The position numbers and the translations under genes are program-made. DNA of 64,000 nt from Bacteroidota bacterium (GTDB lineage: Bacteria > Bacteroidota > Bacteroidia > Bacteroidales > Cfx3-03). The notes beneath the pieces are model-generated. The model searched no databases. It was not told where the DNA came from and saw only the letters and a program-made list of their open reading frames with translations. Numbering within the stretch: position 1 is the stretch's first letter; each line of letters opens with the position of its first letter. Shown here one piece after another: positions 28,112 to 37,748 of the stretch. The stretch covers positions 815,683-879,682 of the forward strand of contig JACAUB010000001.1 in the NCBI GenBank assembly GCA_013390605.1, in the 5' to 3' direction.

Positions 28112-29353
28112 ATGAACCAGTTAATTCGAGAAAACATTAGAATTTCTATCTCCGCTGTCCGGAGTCACTTTGTGCGCTCTATGCTAACCATACTAATTAT
28201 CGCTTTTGGGATTATGGCTTTAGTAGGTATTCTTACATCTATCGATGCAATAAAGTATTTCTTTAATGAAAATTTTACTGCAATGGGTGCCAATACATTA
28301 ACTATTAGGAACAGATCTATTCAAATTAATATGGGGGGCGATCGAAAGCGTCCGCGTTATTATCCTGTAATTACAATTCAGCAAGCCAATGAGTTTAAAG
28401 AAGGATATGATTTTCCGGCAAAAGTGGCTATATACTATTTTGCTTCGGGATCGTCTACAGCCAAATACGGTAGTGTAAAAACAAATCCAAATATTCGAAT
28501 TACTGCTGGTGATGAAAACTATATGACTACATCTGGTGATGAAGTTGAAAAGGGAAGAGCCTTTTCTGCAAACGAAAATTTTTATGGAACAGCTGTAGTG
28601 GTTATTGGTGGTGGCGTTAAAGATAATCTCTTCAAAAACAAAGAAGATCCTATTGGTAAAATAATTCAGTTGGGTGGAGCTCAGTTCAGAGTCATTGGTG
28701 TGTTAAAAAGCCGTGGTTCAGGTATTGGGTTTAATTCAGATAACTCATGTATCATTCCTTTAAATACAGCACGACAGTATTTTCCACGTGCCAATGTTTC
28801 ATATACTATCAATATTATGGCTTTGGCCAATCAGAATCTGGAAGGGGCAGAAGGTGAAGCTATGAGTAAGTTTCGGATTATCAGAAAGAACAGGCCTTAT
28901 CAAGATCCAGACTTCGAAATATCCAAAAGCGATGTTATTGCTAAAATGCTTTTTGATCAGCTTAAATATCTTAGTTTAGCTGCTAAGATTATTGGCGGTA
29001 TCACCTTGTTTGGAGCAGCAATTGGTTTGATGAATATTATGCTTGTTTCTGTAACAGAGCGTACCAGAGAAATTGGGATCCGTAAAGCTATTGGAGCCAA
29101 TAGAAAGACCATTCGTAATCAGTTTTTAGTTGAGGCTATTTTTATTGCTCAATTAGGTGGCATATTAGGGGTCTTTTTAGGAATTCTCATTGGCAATCTC
29201 GTCTCCTATTTGGTAGGGAGCTCCTTTATTATACCCTGGGTTTGGATGATTCTTGGATTTTCTTTGTGTTTTATTGTTGCATTAGTATCCGGAATTATCC
29301 CTGCTCTTAAAGCGTCAAATCTCGATCCTATCGAGTCTTTACGTTATGAATAA
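28112..29353 (+). CDS. MacB/FtsX-type ABC transporter permease
   Basis: This 413-residue protein has the MacB layout: an N-terminal membrane helix (about residues 20-43), a large periplasmic domain (about 45-280), and three C-terminal membrane helices of the FtsX family, with the conserved EIGIRKAIGANRKTI loop before the third-last helix. Such permeases move lipoproteins, peptides or drugs, or transmit mechanical force. The FtsE-like ATPase that follows is separated by a hairpin terminator, so they may or may not form one transporter. Confidence 0.88.
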   Translation: MNQLIRENIRISISAVRSHFVRSMLTILIIAFGIMALVGILTSIDAIKYFFNENFTAMGANTLTIRNRSIQINMGGDRKRPRYYPVITIQQANEFKEGYDFPAKVAIYYFASGSSTAKYGSVKTNPNIRITAGDENYMTTSGDEVEKGRAFSANENFYGTAVVVIGGGVKDNLFKNKEDPIGKIIQLGGAQFRVIGVLKSRGSGIGFNSDNSCIIPLNTARQYFPRANVSYTINIMALANQNLEGAEGEAMSKFRIIRKNRPYQDPDFEISKSDVIAKMLFDQLKYLSLAAKIIGGITLFGAAIGLMNIMLVSVTERTREIGIRKAIGANRKTIRNQFLVEAIFIAQLGGILGVFLGILIGNLVSYLVGSSFIIPWVWMILGFSLCFIVALVSGIIPALKASNLDPIESLRYE

Positions 29354-29368
29354 TAAAATTTTCATTTT

Positions 29369-29418
29369 GAAATAGTTAGGGGAATGTATTTAACTTTTTT
29401 TCCTGACTATTTCTTTTT
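29369..29418 (+). terminator. Hairpin terminator or attenuator before ftsE-like gene
   Basis: GAAATAGTTAGGGGA (29369-29383) pairs with TTTCCTGACTATTTC (29399-29413) through 15 positions including three G-T wobbles; a T-run follows at 29414-29418. It lies 14 bases before the ATPase start. No separate promoter fits between, so it may act as a partial terminator within one transcript. Confidence 0.55.
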
Positions 29419-29431
29419 ATGAACCTATACT

Positions 29432-30205
29432 ATGTCTTCAGAAAATATTGTTTCATTAAAAGATATCTCTGTCTTTCAAAAAAACACATTGGTGCTATCC
29501 AATGTCTGTCTTAATATCCATAAGGGCGAATTTGTATATCTTATAGGCAAAACTGGAACCGGAAAAAGTAGTCTGCTAAAATCATTATATGGTGAGTTGC
29601 CGCTGGTAGATGGTAGTGCTGTTGTGGCGGGATACGACTTATTAAGCATTAAGCAGAGCGATATCCCTTATCTGAGAAGAAAAATTGGGATTGTATTTCA
29701 AGATTTCCAACTTCTGACTGATCGTTGTGTTGAAGATAATCTTCTCTTTGTAATGAAGGCTACCGGATGGAAAGATAAAGTTGATATGGAGGCTCGTATG
29801 AATGAGGTCCTACAAATGGTGGGACTTTCTACCAAAGGACATAAGATGCCACATCAACTTTCGGGAGGCGAGCAACAGCGTATTTGTATTGCCCGTGCTT
29901 TGATTAATCGTCCCGCATTAGTTTTAGCTGATGAACCTACGGGTAATCTAGATCCTGATAGTTCCAATGGTATTATGCAATTATTGTTAGAAATTAGTCA
30001 TAGTGGAAGTGCTGTTCTTATGGCAACCCATAATTACCATTTGATCGAACACTACCCCGGACGTATTGTTCGCTGTGTCAATGGAAAGTTTATTGAGATC
30101 GAAAAAAAATACTCTGACGATAATAGTTTACATCCCGAGGATGACGCAATCTCTTACCCTGACGATTTGAATAATGAAGGAACTACTGAATATGTTGGTG
30201 AATAG
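29432..30205 (+). CDS. ftsE: FtsE-like ABC transporter ATP-binding protein
   Basis: This 257-residue ATPase has Walker [10 protein letters not shown] (about residues 38-46), the Q-loop VFQDFQLL, the ABC signature LSGGEQQR, Walker [10 protein letters not shown] and the switch His in MATHNY. The sequence [10 protein letters not shown]...[10 protein letters not shown] and the short length fit FtsE, which with FtsX activates cell wall hydrolases at division. No ftsX is adjacent; the MacB-type permease upstream could be the partner. An acidic C-terminal tail (Asp/Glu rich, about residues 225-257) is unusual for FtsE. The stop codon touches the next convergent gene. Confidence 0.85.
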   Translation: MSSENIVSLKDISVFQKNTLVLSNVCLNIHKGEFVYLIGKTGTGKSSLLKSLYGELPLVDGSAVVAGYDLLSIKQSDIPYLRRKIGIVFQDFQLLTDRCVEDNLLFVMKATGWKDKVDMEARMNEVLQMVGLSTKGHKMPHQLSGGEQQRICIARALINRPALVLADEPTGNLDPDSSNGIMQLLLEISHSGSAVLMATHNYHLIEHYPGRIVRCVNGKFIEIEKKYSDDNSLHPEDDAISYPDDLNNEGTTEYVGE

Positions 30206-31342
30206 TTAATCTTTTCGGTAGATCAGATTGATCATCTCTTTGGTATTCTCTTTATTGTTAAAACGGTGGAGCAGTAATTCTCTCCTCCTTCCAATCTCGG
30301 CAAAATTATAGTCATAGTCTGTTAACTGATGAATATAACTCTTTAATTCATCAGGTGTGTCTGCGATAAAGCACAGTGGAGCAAGTCCTGTTCCATGGAC
30401 CATTTTACTGTTGGCAACTACTAGTTTTCCTCTAAAGAGTGCATTTAGTAGTTTTAGTTTTAAGCCAGTAGCCTGAAAAGTTATCAATAGATGAAGATGG
30501 GCTTTTTTAATTAGTTTCTCCATTTGTTCTTCATCCGGGTTTGCAATAACCTCAACATTGGGGTGCTGTAAAGCAATTCTTTTGATACGACGAGTTGGAT
30601 TGTTTCCTGCAATGATAAAACGATAATCTATATCGTTCATTACTTTTTCCATCAGATAAATGGCAGCCTTTATGTTTTCCGAAACTTCCAGATTCCCATG
30701 AAATAAGATGTAGCTTCCGGCTCCCTTTTCAAGTAAGACCTCTTCGTTTTTGTGAAAACACGGCATAAAGACAACCGGTATTTTCTGAAATTTCTTTTTG
30801 TAATAAATTGTATCCGTTTCTGAAACGCAAAAGACTAAACCTGCATGACGAATAACCCGTTGATAAAATCTAAGTTTTAAAGCCGCAAAAGCAAAGTATA
30901 ACTTATAAAATGGATTTATCTCAGCTAATGCCAGATAGCCATAATACAGGTGTTCAATATTCGTTTCTCTGAATATTTTTTGTCGGTTTGCTAATCGTTT
31001 ATCCGAAATATGATAGCAGGAATGGAGCCCTTCAAATAGAATGGGGTGGTTGTCTTTTAATAGTTCCAATACGAGTGCCTCCGATCTACGACTCCCAGTA
31101 ATGTAAGGTTTATTACTGAGGGCTGACAATATCCCCGTTTGACGAGGATAGTAGTTTACACTATAACATAATTGTTCCAGTTCTTCAGCTCGTTTTCCCT
31201 TGCCATAATCAAAAGCATGCAGATGAATTTTTACACCGGCTTTTGAAAGATAGGCTATCTGATAAAAGACATCAATCACTCCACCGTATGATGGAGGATA
31301 TGGAATGTCAAAAGAGATAATATGTAAATGATAGTCTTTCAA
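30206..31342 (-). CDS. Glycosyltransferase, GT-B fold
   Basis: This 378-residue protein looks like a group 1 (GT4-like) transferase. The N-terminal part has PYPPSYGGVIDVFYQ, a typical start for sugar transferases acting on acceptor chains. The C-terminal Rossmann part has FHGNLEVSENIKAA and FIIAGNNP, followed by a TGLKLKLLNAL segment in place of the usual EX7E nucleotide site. It overlaps the upstream glycosyltransferase gene by 4 bases, so the two form an operon. Donor and acceptor are unknown. Confidence 0.8.
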   Translation of the reverse strand: MKDYHLHIISFDIPYPPSYGGVIDVFYQIAYLSKAGVKIHLHAFDYGKGKRAEELEQLCYSVNYYPRQTGILSALSNKPYITGSRRSEALVLELLKDNHPILFEGLHSCYHISDKRLANRQKIFRETNIEHLYYGYLALAEINPFYKLYFAFAALKLRFYQRVIRHAGLVFCVSETDTIYYKKKFQKIPVVFMPCFHKNEEVLLEKGAGSYILFHGNLEVSENIKAAIYLMEKVMNDIDYRFIIAGNNPTRRIKRIALQHPNVEVIANPDEEQMEKLIKKAHLHLLITFQATGLKLKLLNALFRGKLVVANSKMVHGTGLAPLCFIADTPDELKSYIHQLTDYDYNFAEIGRRRELLLHRFNNKENTKEMINLIYRKD

Positions 31343-32526
31343 TTGGCAATGTTTTCTTTATTACAAATATACGCTAAATCATATAATTGCTTCAACTCCA
31401 TTTCTCCATCTAATTGTTCTGCGGCCTTTAGTGTATTCTCCCGATATGCCCATAATCTCTTTTTGTCATGTAAAAGTCGCATAAAGCAATCAGCAATATG
31501 TTTTGGCTCATGGTTTTCAATAAAAGTTCCACATTGATAATGTTCGATGATTTTTTTAACCTCTGGCAATGGAGTAGCCATTACAGGGATTCCTGCATTG
31601 ATATAATCAAATAGCTTATTCGGCAGACTAAACCGGTAGTTTATATTTGTGTCTTTGTCAAACGATATTCCAAATTCAGCTATAGCGGTATAGGTGTGTA
31701 ACGATTGATAGGGTTGCCGGGCTATAAAACAGACCTTTTCTTCTAGCTTCAATCTATTTACCAGTGTTTTTAATAGTTCAATCACATCACCATCTCCAAC
31801 AATCAGCAAGATAACCCCTTCTGTATAATGCATGGCCATTACTGCTTCTTCGGCACCTCTATTGATATTAATACCAGCCCCCTGAAATATGATGACTGGT
31901 TTTTCTTCAGGTAGCATGAGTTGTTTTTTTATCAACTTTTTCCATTCTACCAGTTCTGATCTTGATTTCTTCAATCCATTATCATCAAAGGTTGTGCTGT
32001 TTTTAAAAGGGATATTTCGAATAATAAGTGGCGTAATGCCATACTCTGTTTTGTATAATTGACCGATTGAATCATTCACTGTAATCATAAATTTTAATCG
32101 GGGTATCATCCATTGTTCCAGTGTTTTCCAACACTTTCTAACCCATGGGCGATTAACCAGTTCAGGTACTCCCGTAAAGTATTCATGTGCATCATAGATC
32201 AGAACAGATCCTTTTAGTTTATGAATCAGGAAATTGGGTAGTAATGTGTCAAGGTCATTACTCAACAATAATGTAGGTCTTCTTAAAATTAAAAAAATAA
32301 ATAGCCTGATATTGTATTCCAGATAGAAAAGTGGTCCCTTTTCAAACAGTAATTTCATGCGATGGGTCTCGTAATCACGAGGAAGTAGGGATGGACTCTT
32401 TTTGCGTTTTCTTCCGACTAATAATACCTCATAGCCAGCACTGCAAAGTGTGATAGCAGAACGGTCTACCCGTTGATCTGATACCAGATCGTTGATTACA
32501 GAGATAATAGCAATAGGTTGCAGCAT
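31339..32526 (-). CDS. Glycosyltransferase, group 1 family
   Basis: This 395-residue protein has a GT-B layout: ISVINDLVSDQRVDRSA at the start, LIYDAHEYFTGVPELV in the middle of the N-domain, then IIFQGAGININRGAEEAV and the C-terminal nucleotide-sugar region NYRFSLPNKLFDYINAGIPVMAT. It is first in a two-gene leftward operon and overlaps the next gene by 4 bases. A promoter motif ends 4 bases before its ATG. A role in surface-polysaccharide assembly is inferred from the neighbours. Confidence 0.85.
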   Translation of the reverse strand: MLQPIAIISVINDLVSDQRVDRSAITLCSAGYEVLLVGRKRKKSPSLLPRDYETHRMKLLFEKGPLFYLEYNIRLFIFLILRRPTLLLSNDLDTLLPNFLIHKLKGSVLIYDAHEYFTGVPELVNRPWVRKCWKTLEQWMIPRLKFMITVNDSIGQLYKTEYGITPLIIRNIPFKNSTTFDDNGLKKSRSELVEWKKLIKKQLMLPEEKPVIIFQGAGININRGAEEAVMAMHYTEGVILLIVGDGDVIELLKTLVNRLKLEEKVCFIARQPYQSLHTYTAIAEFGISFDKDTNINYRFSLPNKLFDYINAGIPVMATPLPEVKKIIEHYQCGTFIENHEPKHIADCFMRLLHDKKRLWAYRENTLKAAEQLDGEMELKQLYDLAYICNKENIAN

Positions 32527-32530
32527 AAAG

Positions 32531-32538
32531 CAAAGATA
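32531..32538 (-). promoter_or_regulatory. Promoter, -7 element TATCTTTG abutting GT gene (minus strand)
   Basis: The minus strand reads TATCTTTG, an exact consensus match, ending 4 bases before the ATG at 32526. Together with the plus-strand motif at 32564 it makes a compact divergent promoter pair within 63 bases. Confidence 0.55.
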
Positions 32539-32563
32539 AGAAAAGGCTTCAAAGATATTTCTT

Positions 32564-32571
32564 TACCTTTG
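32564..32571 (+). promoter_or_regulatory. murB promoter, -7 element TACCTTTG
   Basis: An exact TAnnTTTG match lies 18 bases upstream of the murB start, giving a leader of roughly 12 bases. Confidence 0.55.
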
Positions 32572-32589
32572 CACTTCAATTAAATTGCA

Positions 32590-33606
32590 ATGCATTTATT
32601 AGAGAATATTTCAATAAAACCCTATACTACCTTTGGTATCGAAGCCAAAGCACGTTATTTTGCAGAGATTACATCAGTAGATCAGCTGAAAGAAATCTTT
32701 CACGAACCCAGAGTAGCCGGATTATCTTTTTTGCCTATAGGTGGCGGAAGCAACATGTTATTTGCTTCCGATTATGATGGTGTCATCTTTCGGATGGGTA
32801 TTAAAGGAATCTCAGTGGCAGCGCTGGATGAGAATTATTCTTTGGTTACCGGTAATGCAGGGGAGGTGTGGGATGTCTTTGTAGATTGGTGTGTATCGCA
32901 TGGATATGCAGGTGTTGAAAACCTTTCACTCATTCCAGGAACAGTTGGTAGTTGCCCAATTCAAAATATTGGTGCATATGGTGTTGAGGTATCTGATGCC
33001 ATAGAATATCTAACTGCATATGATAAAGAAACCGGCGAAATCGTCACACTACAAAATACAACATGTAAGTTTGGATACCGTGATAGCATTTTTAAACACG
33101 AGGCAAAAGGACGATATATTATTCTATCTGTAACATTCAGGTTGGCACATCATCCAACATTTCATACAAAATATGGTGCAATAACAGCCGAACTCGAGGC
33201 AATGGGCATTACAACGCTGAGTATAGAGGCTATTCGTAAAGCTGTTATTGCTATCCGTAGTCGTAAGATACCCGATCCATTTATCATTGGCAATGCTGGA
33301 AGTTTTTTTAAGAATCCTACCATAAATACCGATCATTATAACAGGTTAAAAGCTGAGTATCCTACAATAGTTGCTTTTCCATTACCCGATGGCTCGTTCA
33401 AGCTGGCAGCAGGTTGGTTAATAGAAAAATGTGGTTGGAAAGGATATCGCAAAGGCGATGCAGGTGTTCATGCATATCAGGCATTGGTGCTTGTAAACTA
33501 TGGCACAGCAACCGGACATGAGATTATTTCATTGGCCGATGATATCATGCTATCAGTCTATAACACCTTTGGCGTTCATCTGGATATGGAGGTAAATGTT
33601 ATTTAG
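32590..33606 (+). CDS. murB: UDP-N-acetylmuramate dehydrogenase
   Basis: MurB reduces UDP-GlcNAc-enolpyruvate to UDP-MurNAc with FAD and NADPH in peptidoglycan synthesis. The 338-residue protein is the type I form: FAD-binding FLPIGGGSNMLF (about residues 48-59), LSLIPGTVGSCPIQNIGAYGVEV, catalytic Ser in NAGSFFKNP and the C-terminal Glu near the end. The type I inserted loop (KFGYRDSIF) is present. It is inserted among glycosyltransferase genes and its stop codon directly touches the stop of the convergent gene. Confidence 0.96.
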   Translation: MHLLENISIKPYTTFGIEAKARYFAEITSVDQLKEIFHEPRVAGLSFLPIGGGSNMLFASDYDGVIFRMGIKGISVAALDENYSLVTGNAGEVWDVFVDWCVSHGYAGVENLSLIPGTVGSCPIQNIGAYGVEVSDAIEYLTAYDKETGEIVTLQNTTCKFGYRDSIFKHEAKGRYIILSVTFRLAHHPTFHTKYGAITAELEAMGITTLSIEAIRKAVIAIRSRKIPDPFIIGNAGSFFKNPTINTDHYNRLKAEYPTIVAFPLPDGSFKLAAGWLIEKCGWKGYRKGDAGVHAYQALVLVNYGTATGHEIISLADDIMLSVYNTFGVHLDMEVNVI

Positions 33607-34734
33607 TTAAAGGTTCAAACTCTTTTCAATAGAATGCCATACCCGATCAGCTGTTTGTTGCCACGAAAACAGCTTTACACGCTCCAACCCTTTTGCTATC
33701 AACTGCTCTTTTAATCCCTTTTCGCGATAGATGCTCTCCATGGCTTCTGCAATTGATTCAGGAGAAAATGGGTTTATCAGCAGGGCGGCATCACCTGCTA
33801 CTTCCGGCATTGAGGTTATATTCGAGGTGATAACAGCAGTTCCCGAAGCAAATGCTTCTAGAATAGGAATGCCAAAACCTTCATGATACGAAACATAGGT
33901 TAATGCTTCAGCCGAAGCAAGTAAATGATGTAGCACCGAAGTCTCCTGTCTTCCCAAAAAGATTACATCATCTTTAAAACGCAACTGTTCGTATACCCGG
34001 TTGATTTCACTAGTCCACCATTTTTTATTTCCGACTATAACCATTTTATTGGGTAGGTGAGTCCTCTTTTTGAATAGATCGAATGCTAGAAAAAGATTTG
34101 TTAAATTTTTTCTTGGGTGAATAGAGCCAACGTAAATAAAGTATTCAATACCCTGAGTGAAAGTCTTTCTACAAAGTGCTTTTTCGGCCAGACTTATCGG
34201 CATAAATATCTCTCCAACGCCATTTAGCGCTACATCAATTTTCTCGGGGACTATTTTGTACGTCTCTGTGATATCTCTCTTCGAATAGCTACTAACCGTA
34301 ATAATCCGACAAGCCTTTTTTGCATAACGAGGAAAGAAATGTGTGTAATATAACATCTCAATCCTAGGCAGGTCATTAGGATAGTGTTCAAAATTAAGAT
34401 CATGAAAAACGGCAATCTGTTTAACACTGCTCATTAATGAGAGGTAACCATCTGGCGAAAGAAAAAGATCTGCTTTTATCTGTTTTAAAATAATTGGTAG
34501 TCTAAGCTCAAACCAAATCAGATAGAGTAGGGGATGACGTGCTTGCGGAGATATCACGATAGCTTTTACATTCGATGCAAAGTTTAATTCAGTATCGTAA
34601 GCCCGATCAAAAATAAAGTAGAATTCATGTTCTGGATGTTGTTTCGTAATTCGGGTTAACGTTTCAAAACAAAACCATCCAATTCCTTCCAGTTTATCAG
34701 ATATCAGTAATCGGGTATTGATAGCAATTTTCAC
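33607..34734 (-). CDS. Glycosyltransferase, group 1 (GT4) family
   Basis: This 375-residue GT4-like enzyme has KLEGIGWFCFETLTR near the start, FLSPDGYLSL and VFHDLNFEHYP in the N-domain, then FIYVGSIHPRKNLTNLFLAF and the EX7E-type site VSYHEGFGIPILEAFASGTAVITS. In many relatives this form adds mannose or rhamnose to surface glycans. It is alone on the minus strand, divergent from the flippase gene with overlapping promoters. Confidence 0.87.
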   Translation of the reverse strand: MKIAINTRLLISDKLEGIGWFCFETLTRITKQHPEHEFYFIFDRAYDTELNFASNVKAIVISPQARHPLLYLIWFELRLPIILKQIKADLFLSPDGYLSLMSSVKQIAVFHDLNFEHYPNDLPRIEMLYYTHFFPRYAKKACRIITVSSYSKRDITETYKIVPEKIDVALNGVGEIFMPISLAEKALCRKTFTQGIEYFIYVGSIHPRKNLTNLFLAFDLFKKRTHLPNKMVIVGNKKWWTSEINRVYEQLRFKDDVIFLGRQETSVLHHLLASAEALTYVSYHEGFGIPILEAFASGTAVITSNITSMPEVAGDAALLINPFSPESIAEAMESIYREKGLKEQLIAKGLERVKLFSWQQTADRVWHSIEKSLNL

Positions 34735-34815
34735 AATCTAATTTGGGTTATATATTTGATTATTAGTGATATGATTAAGTGGAAAGAAATAGTTGAGCTG
34801 GTAATCTCTTTGTTT

Positions 34816-34833
34816 TACCTTTGTACAAAGATA
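34816..34833. promoter_or_regulatory. Face-to-face promoter palindrome between GT and flippase genes
   Basis: A plus-strand TACCTTTG (34816-34823) and a minus-strand TATCTTTG (34826-34833) face each other with 2 bases between, forming an 18-bp near-perfect palindrome. A GTTG at 34792-34795 is at a good distance to act as a -33 element for the plus strand. Each promoter would read across the other, so they are probably mutually exclusive. Confidence 0.5.
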
Positions 34834-34943
34834 AGAGGATATTTAAACTAAAAAATATCCTTTTTTGTTTACTTTGTTGAGATTATTACTTAATTTCATT
34901 CAATTCATTGTGCCCATTTCAATCATAGCGATTAATCCAAAAT

Positions 34944-36377
34944 ATGCTGAAAAAATTTCTTTCCGGTTTAAGTCTTTTATTAGCACTCAACCTGCTGATA
35001 AAACCAATTTGGATTTTTGGTATTGACCGAACCGTTCAGAATATCACTGGCTCTGATTATGGATTTTACTACTCTATTTTTAATTTTAGTATAATATTCT
35101 CGATCTTTCTTGATCTTGGAATAACCGGTTTCAATAATCGACAGGTATCGCAAAATAACGACCTTTTAAAAGCGCATTTCTCCGGCATGTTGATCGTGAA
35201 ACTTATGCTATCTGTCCTTTATGCGTTGATATTGATTGGGGTTGGCTATCTCATCGGTTACAACCATCGTCAGATGCACATGTTATTTTATCTGGGACTT
35301 ATTCAATTTATGGCCTCCTTAATTTTGTTTCTCCGATCAAACATTTCAGCCCTATTACTCTTCAAAACCGAAAGTCTCTTTTCTGTTTTAGATAAATTAT
35401 TAATGATATTTATCTGTTCAGTGCTTATTTGGGGACATGTTTTGAAGGGGGACTTTTTTATAGAACGATTTGTTTATGCACAATTATTAGCCTATTGTAT
35501 AACGGCAATATTGGCCTTTTGGGTTGTACTTCATCACTCTCCTGGAATACATTTCAAGATTGAGCCTGGTTTCAGCAAAGAGGTTATCAAAAAAGGATTG
35601 CCTTATGCCATACTCATGATACTAATGCTCTTTTACTCACGCCTGGATTCTGTTATGCTTGAGCGTATGTTACCCGATGGAATAAAGCAAGTAGCTATAT
35701 ATGCCAATGCATTTCGATTGTTAGAAGCCTTTAACGTATTACCCTATCTCTTTTCTATCTTATTATTGCCGTTGTATGCAAAGATGATTTCTGAGCATAT
35801 CGATGTGAGCTCGTTGGTTCGGGTTTCATTAGCCCTCTTGTTTCCTTTCTCTTTCATGGTCGCAATAATCTCTCTCTTCTATAGTACAGATCTGATGGGG
35901 TTGCTATATGTCAACCATATCGAACAATCAGCACAAGTATTTAGTGTATTGATGTTTTCATTTGTATCCATCTCTATTATGTTCATTTTTGGCTCGCTTC
36001 TCACAGCCAATGGTTCAATGCGGATTCTGAACCGGATACTGGTTTTTGCTTTGGTTATCAATGTGGTGTTGAACCTGGTATTGATTCCACCCTATAAGGC
36101 ATTAGGTGCAACATGGGCTGGTATTATTACACAAGGGTTTGTTGCCATTTCAGAGATGGTTATTGCCATACGAATCATACCTGTTCAGGTGGGACAAAAA
36201 TTTATTCCTGCATTAATGAGCTTTGGTCTGTTGATCTCCTGTTTTGCATATCTGGCCCGATATGTACCGGTAAACTGGATGGTGCAGATCATCATAATTG
36301 GTATGGTTGGATTGCTATTAGTACTGGTGTTAAGGTTAATTGATTTTAGGACTATCAAGTCGTTATATACAGACTAA
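34944..36377 (+). CDS. Wzx-type polysaccharide flippase
   Basis: This 477-residue protein has 12-14 hydrophobic segments and the layout of the polysaccharide transport (Wzx/MVF) superfamily, with the N-terminal FGIDRTVQNITGSDYGFYYSIFNFS and DLGITGFNNRQVSQN segments. Such proteins flip lipid-linked oligosaccharide repeats across the inner membrane. Downstream Wzz-like and ligase/polymerase genes support an O-antigen or capsule-like pathway. Confidence 0.87.
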   Translation: MLKKFLSGLSLLLALNLLIKPIWIFGIDRTVQNITGSDYGFYYSIFNFSIIFSIFLDLGITGFNNRQVSQNNDLLKAHFSGMLIVKLMLSVLYALILIGVGYLIGYNHRQMHMLFYLGLIQFMASLILFLRSNISALLLFKTESLFSVLDKLLMIFICSVLIWGHVLKGDFFIERFVYAQLLAYCITAILAFWVVLHHSPGIHFKIEPGFSKEVIKKGLPYAILMILMLFYSRLDSVMLERMLPDGIKQVAIYANAFRLLEAFNVLPYLFSILLLPLYAKMISEHIDVSSLVRVSLALLFPFSFMVAIISLFYSTDLMGLLYVNHIEQSAQVFSVLMFSFVSISIMFIFGSLLTANGSMRILNRILVFALVINVVLNLVLIPPYKALGATWAGIITQGFVAISEMVIAIRIIPVQVGQKFIPALMSFGLLISCFAYLARYVPVNWMVQIIIIGMVGLLLVLVLRLIDFRTIKSLYTD

Positions 36378-36499
36378 TGTGCCGATTAACGAATATGCTA
36401 ATAGGTGATTTTTATTCTATAATAGCGTGTTTTAGTGTTCCAATCTATCATCTCGCTACTAATCGATTAATAATATTATTTTCTTCTTAAAGCAGTAAT

Positions 36500-36542
36500 A
36501 TTGCTTTTTCCAATTCATTTTGATATTTTTACCAACGCATGG
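36500..36542 (+). repeat. Copy A of a duplicated upstream element
   Basis: This 43-base stretch aligns without gaps to 37749-37791 with 35 identities. Both copies contain CCAATTCA and ATATTTTTAC. Copy A lies about 50 bases before the acyltransferase start. It may be a shared promoter or operator. Confidence 0.55.
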
Positions 36543-36589
36543 AATACATAATTTTTTGTACCATGCTTAAACTTATATCCCGCCATAAA

Positions 36590-37723
36590 ATGAATACGCT
36601 TACACCAAACACACGTTTATATTCATTGGATGCACTACGTGGATTCGATATGTTATGGATTATTGGAGGCGAACGAGTTGTCTCTTATTTGGCGAAAGCC
36701 TCTAATCTTGGTTTTATGCAAACCATTGCTATACAGATGGAACATGTAGAATGGGAGGGGTTTCGCTGTTATGATCTGATTATGCCTCTATTCTTATTCA
36801 TGGTTGGAATGGCCATTCCTTTTTCTATGAACAAACGAATTGCTTCAGGTGAATCTCACCGAAGAATCTTGTTGCATGCAATAAAGCGCTCTGCTATTCT
36901 ATTTGTTTTAGGGGGAATGTGTCAGTGTAATTTTCTTACACTCGATCCGTCACGCATGTTTTTTATGCATGATACTCTACAGTCTATTGCCGTAGGTTAT
37001 TTTATTTCATTATTGATCTATATTAAGTTAAGTCCGAAATGGCAGGTTGGTGTCACGGTATCACTACTGTTTGCTTTTTGGGTTATTCTATATCTGGTTC
37101 CTGTACCGGGGCATGCAGCAGGTATTTGTACCCCTGATATTAATACTTCAAGATATTTTGAACATTGGCTACTCGGTTCTTTTGATGATGCTCCATCTCA
37201 TTATACATGGGTGCTGAGCTCTTTAGGGTTTATTGCGACCGTAATGTCAGGCGTTTTTGCAAGCCGTATTATTATTTCGAATACCTTCAAACTCTCTTTT
37301 CTTAAGTTTCAAAATCAGATGACATCAAAGGCTTTTATGATAGCACTTGTTGGAGCCATTTTGGTAGTGGTAGGATCTGCTATCAATCTGCAATATCCTA
37401 TCGTTAAACATATCTGGAATCCTACTTTTGTTATCTTTTCATCGGGATTATGTTTTCTGCTGATAGCTACTTTCTATTATGTCATCGATGTGAAGGGATT
37501 TAAAAGATGGAGCTTCTGGCTCAGAGTCATTGGAATGAATAGTATTTTTGTATATATGGCTACCCATTTCATCGATTTCGAATCTGTTGTACAAAGAGTC
37601 ATCTTTGGATTGGAACAATTTACCCTCGCTTATTATCCATTCATTAAATCAGTTGCAGCATTGGGCTTAATTTATATTATCATGTATTGGATGTATAAGA
37701 AAGGAACCTTTATTAAAGTATAA
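36590..37723 (+). CDS. COG4299/DUF5009-type membrane acyltransferase
   Basis: The start is placed at ATG 36590 (MNTLTPNTRLYSLDALRGFDML), giving 377 residues; the earlier ATG at 36539 lies inside the duplicated upstream element. About ten membrane segments are visible. The N-terminal RLYSLDALRGFDMLWIIGGE and MPLFLFMVGMAIPFSM are typical of the family related to heparan-alpha-glucosaminide N-acetyltransferase. Members are thought to move acyl groups to sugars across membranes. Its place between flippase and Wzz suggests it may decorate the polymer, which is inference. Confidence 0.82.
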   Translation: MNTLTPNTRLYSLDALRGFDMLWIIGGERVVSYLAKASNLGFMQTIAIQMEHVEWEGFRCYDLIMPLFLFMVGMAIPFSMNKRIASGESHRRILLHAIKRSAILFVLGGMCQCNFLTLDPSRMFFMHDTLQSIAVGYFISLLIYIKLSPKWQVGVTVSLLFAFWVILYLVPVPGHAAGICTPDINTSRYFEHWLLGSFDDAPSHYTWVLSSLGFIATVMSGVFASRIIISNTFKLSFLKFQNQMTSKAFMIALVGAILVVVGSAINLQYPIVKHIWNPTFVIFSSGLCFLLIATFYYVIDVKGFKRWSFWLRVIGMNSIFVYMATHFIDFESVVQRVIFGLEQFTLAYYPFIKSVAALGLIYIIMYWMYKKGTFIKV

Positions 37724-37748
37724 GTTCTTTTAATACTGTCAGGGTCAA

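Noticed and set aside
36539..36589. A longer N-terminus for the acyltransferase gene
   Set aside because: This ATG lies in the duplicated upstream element, and in the other copy the same ATG leads to a stop, so the extension is unlikely to be translated.
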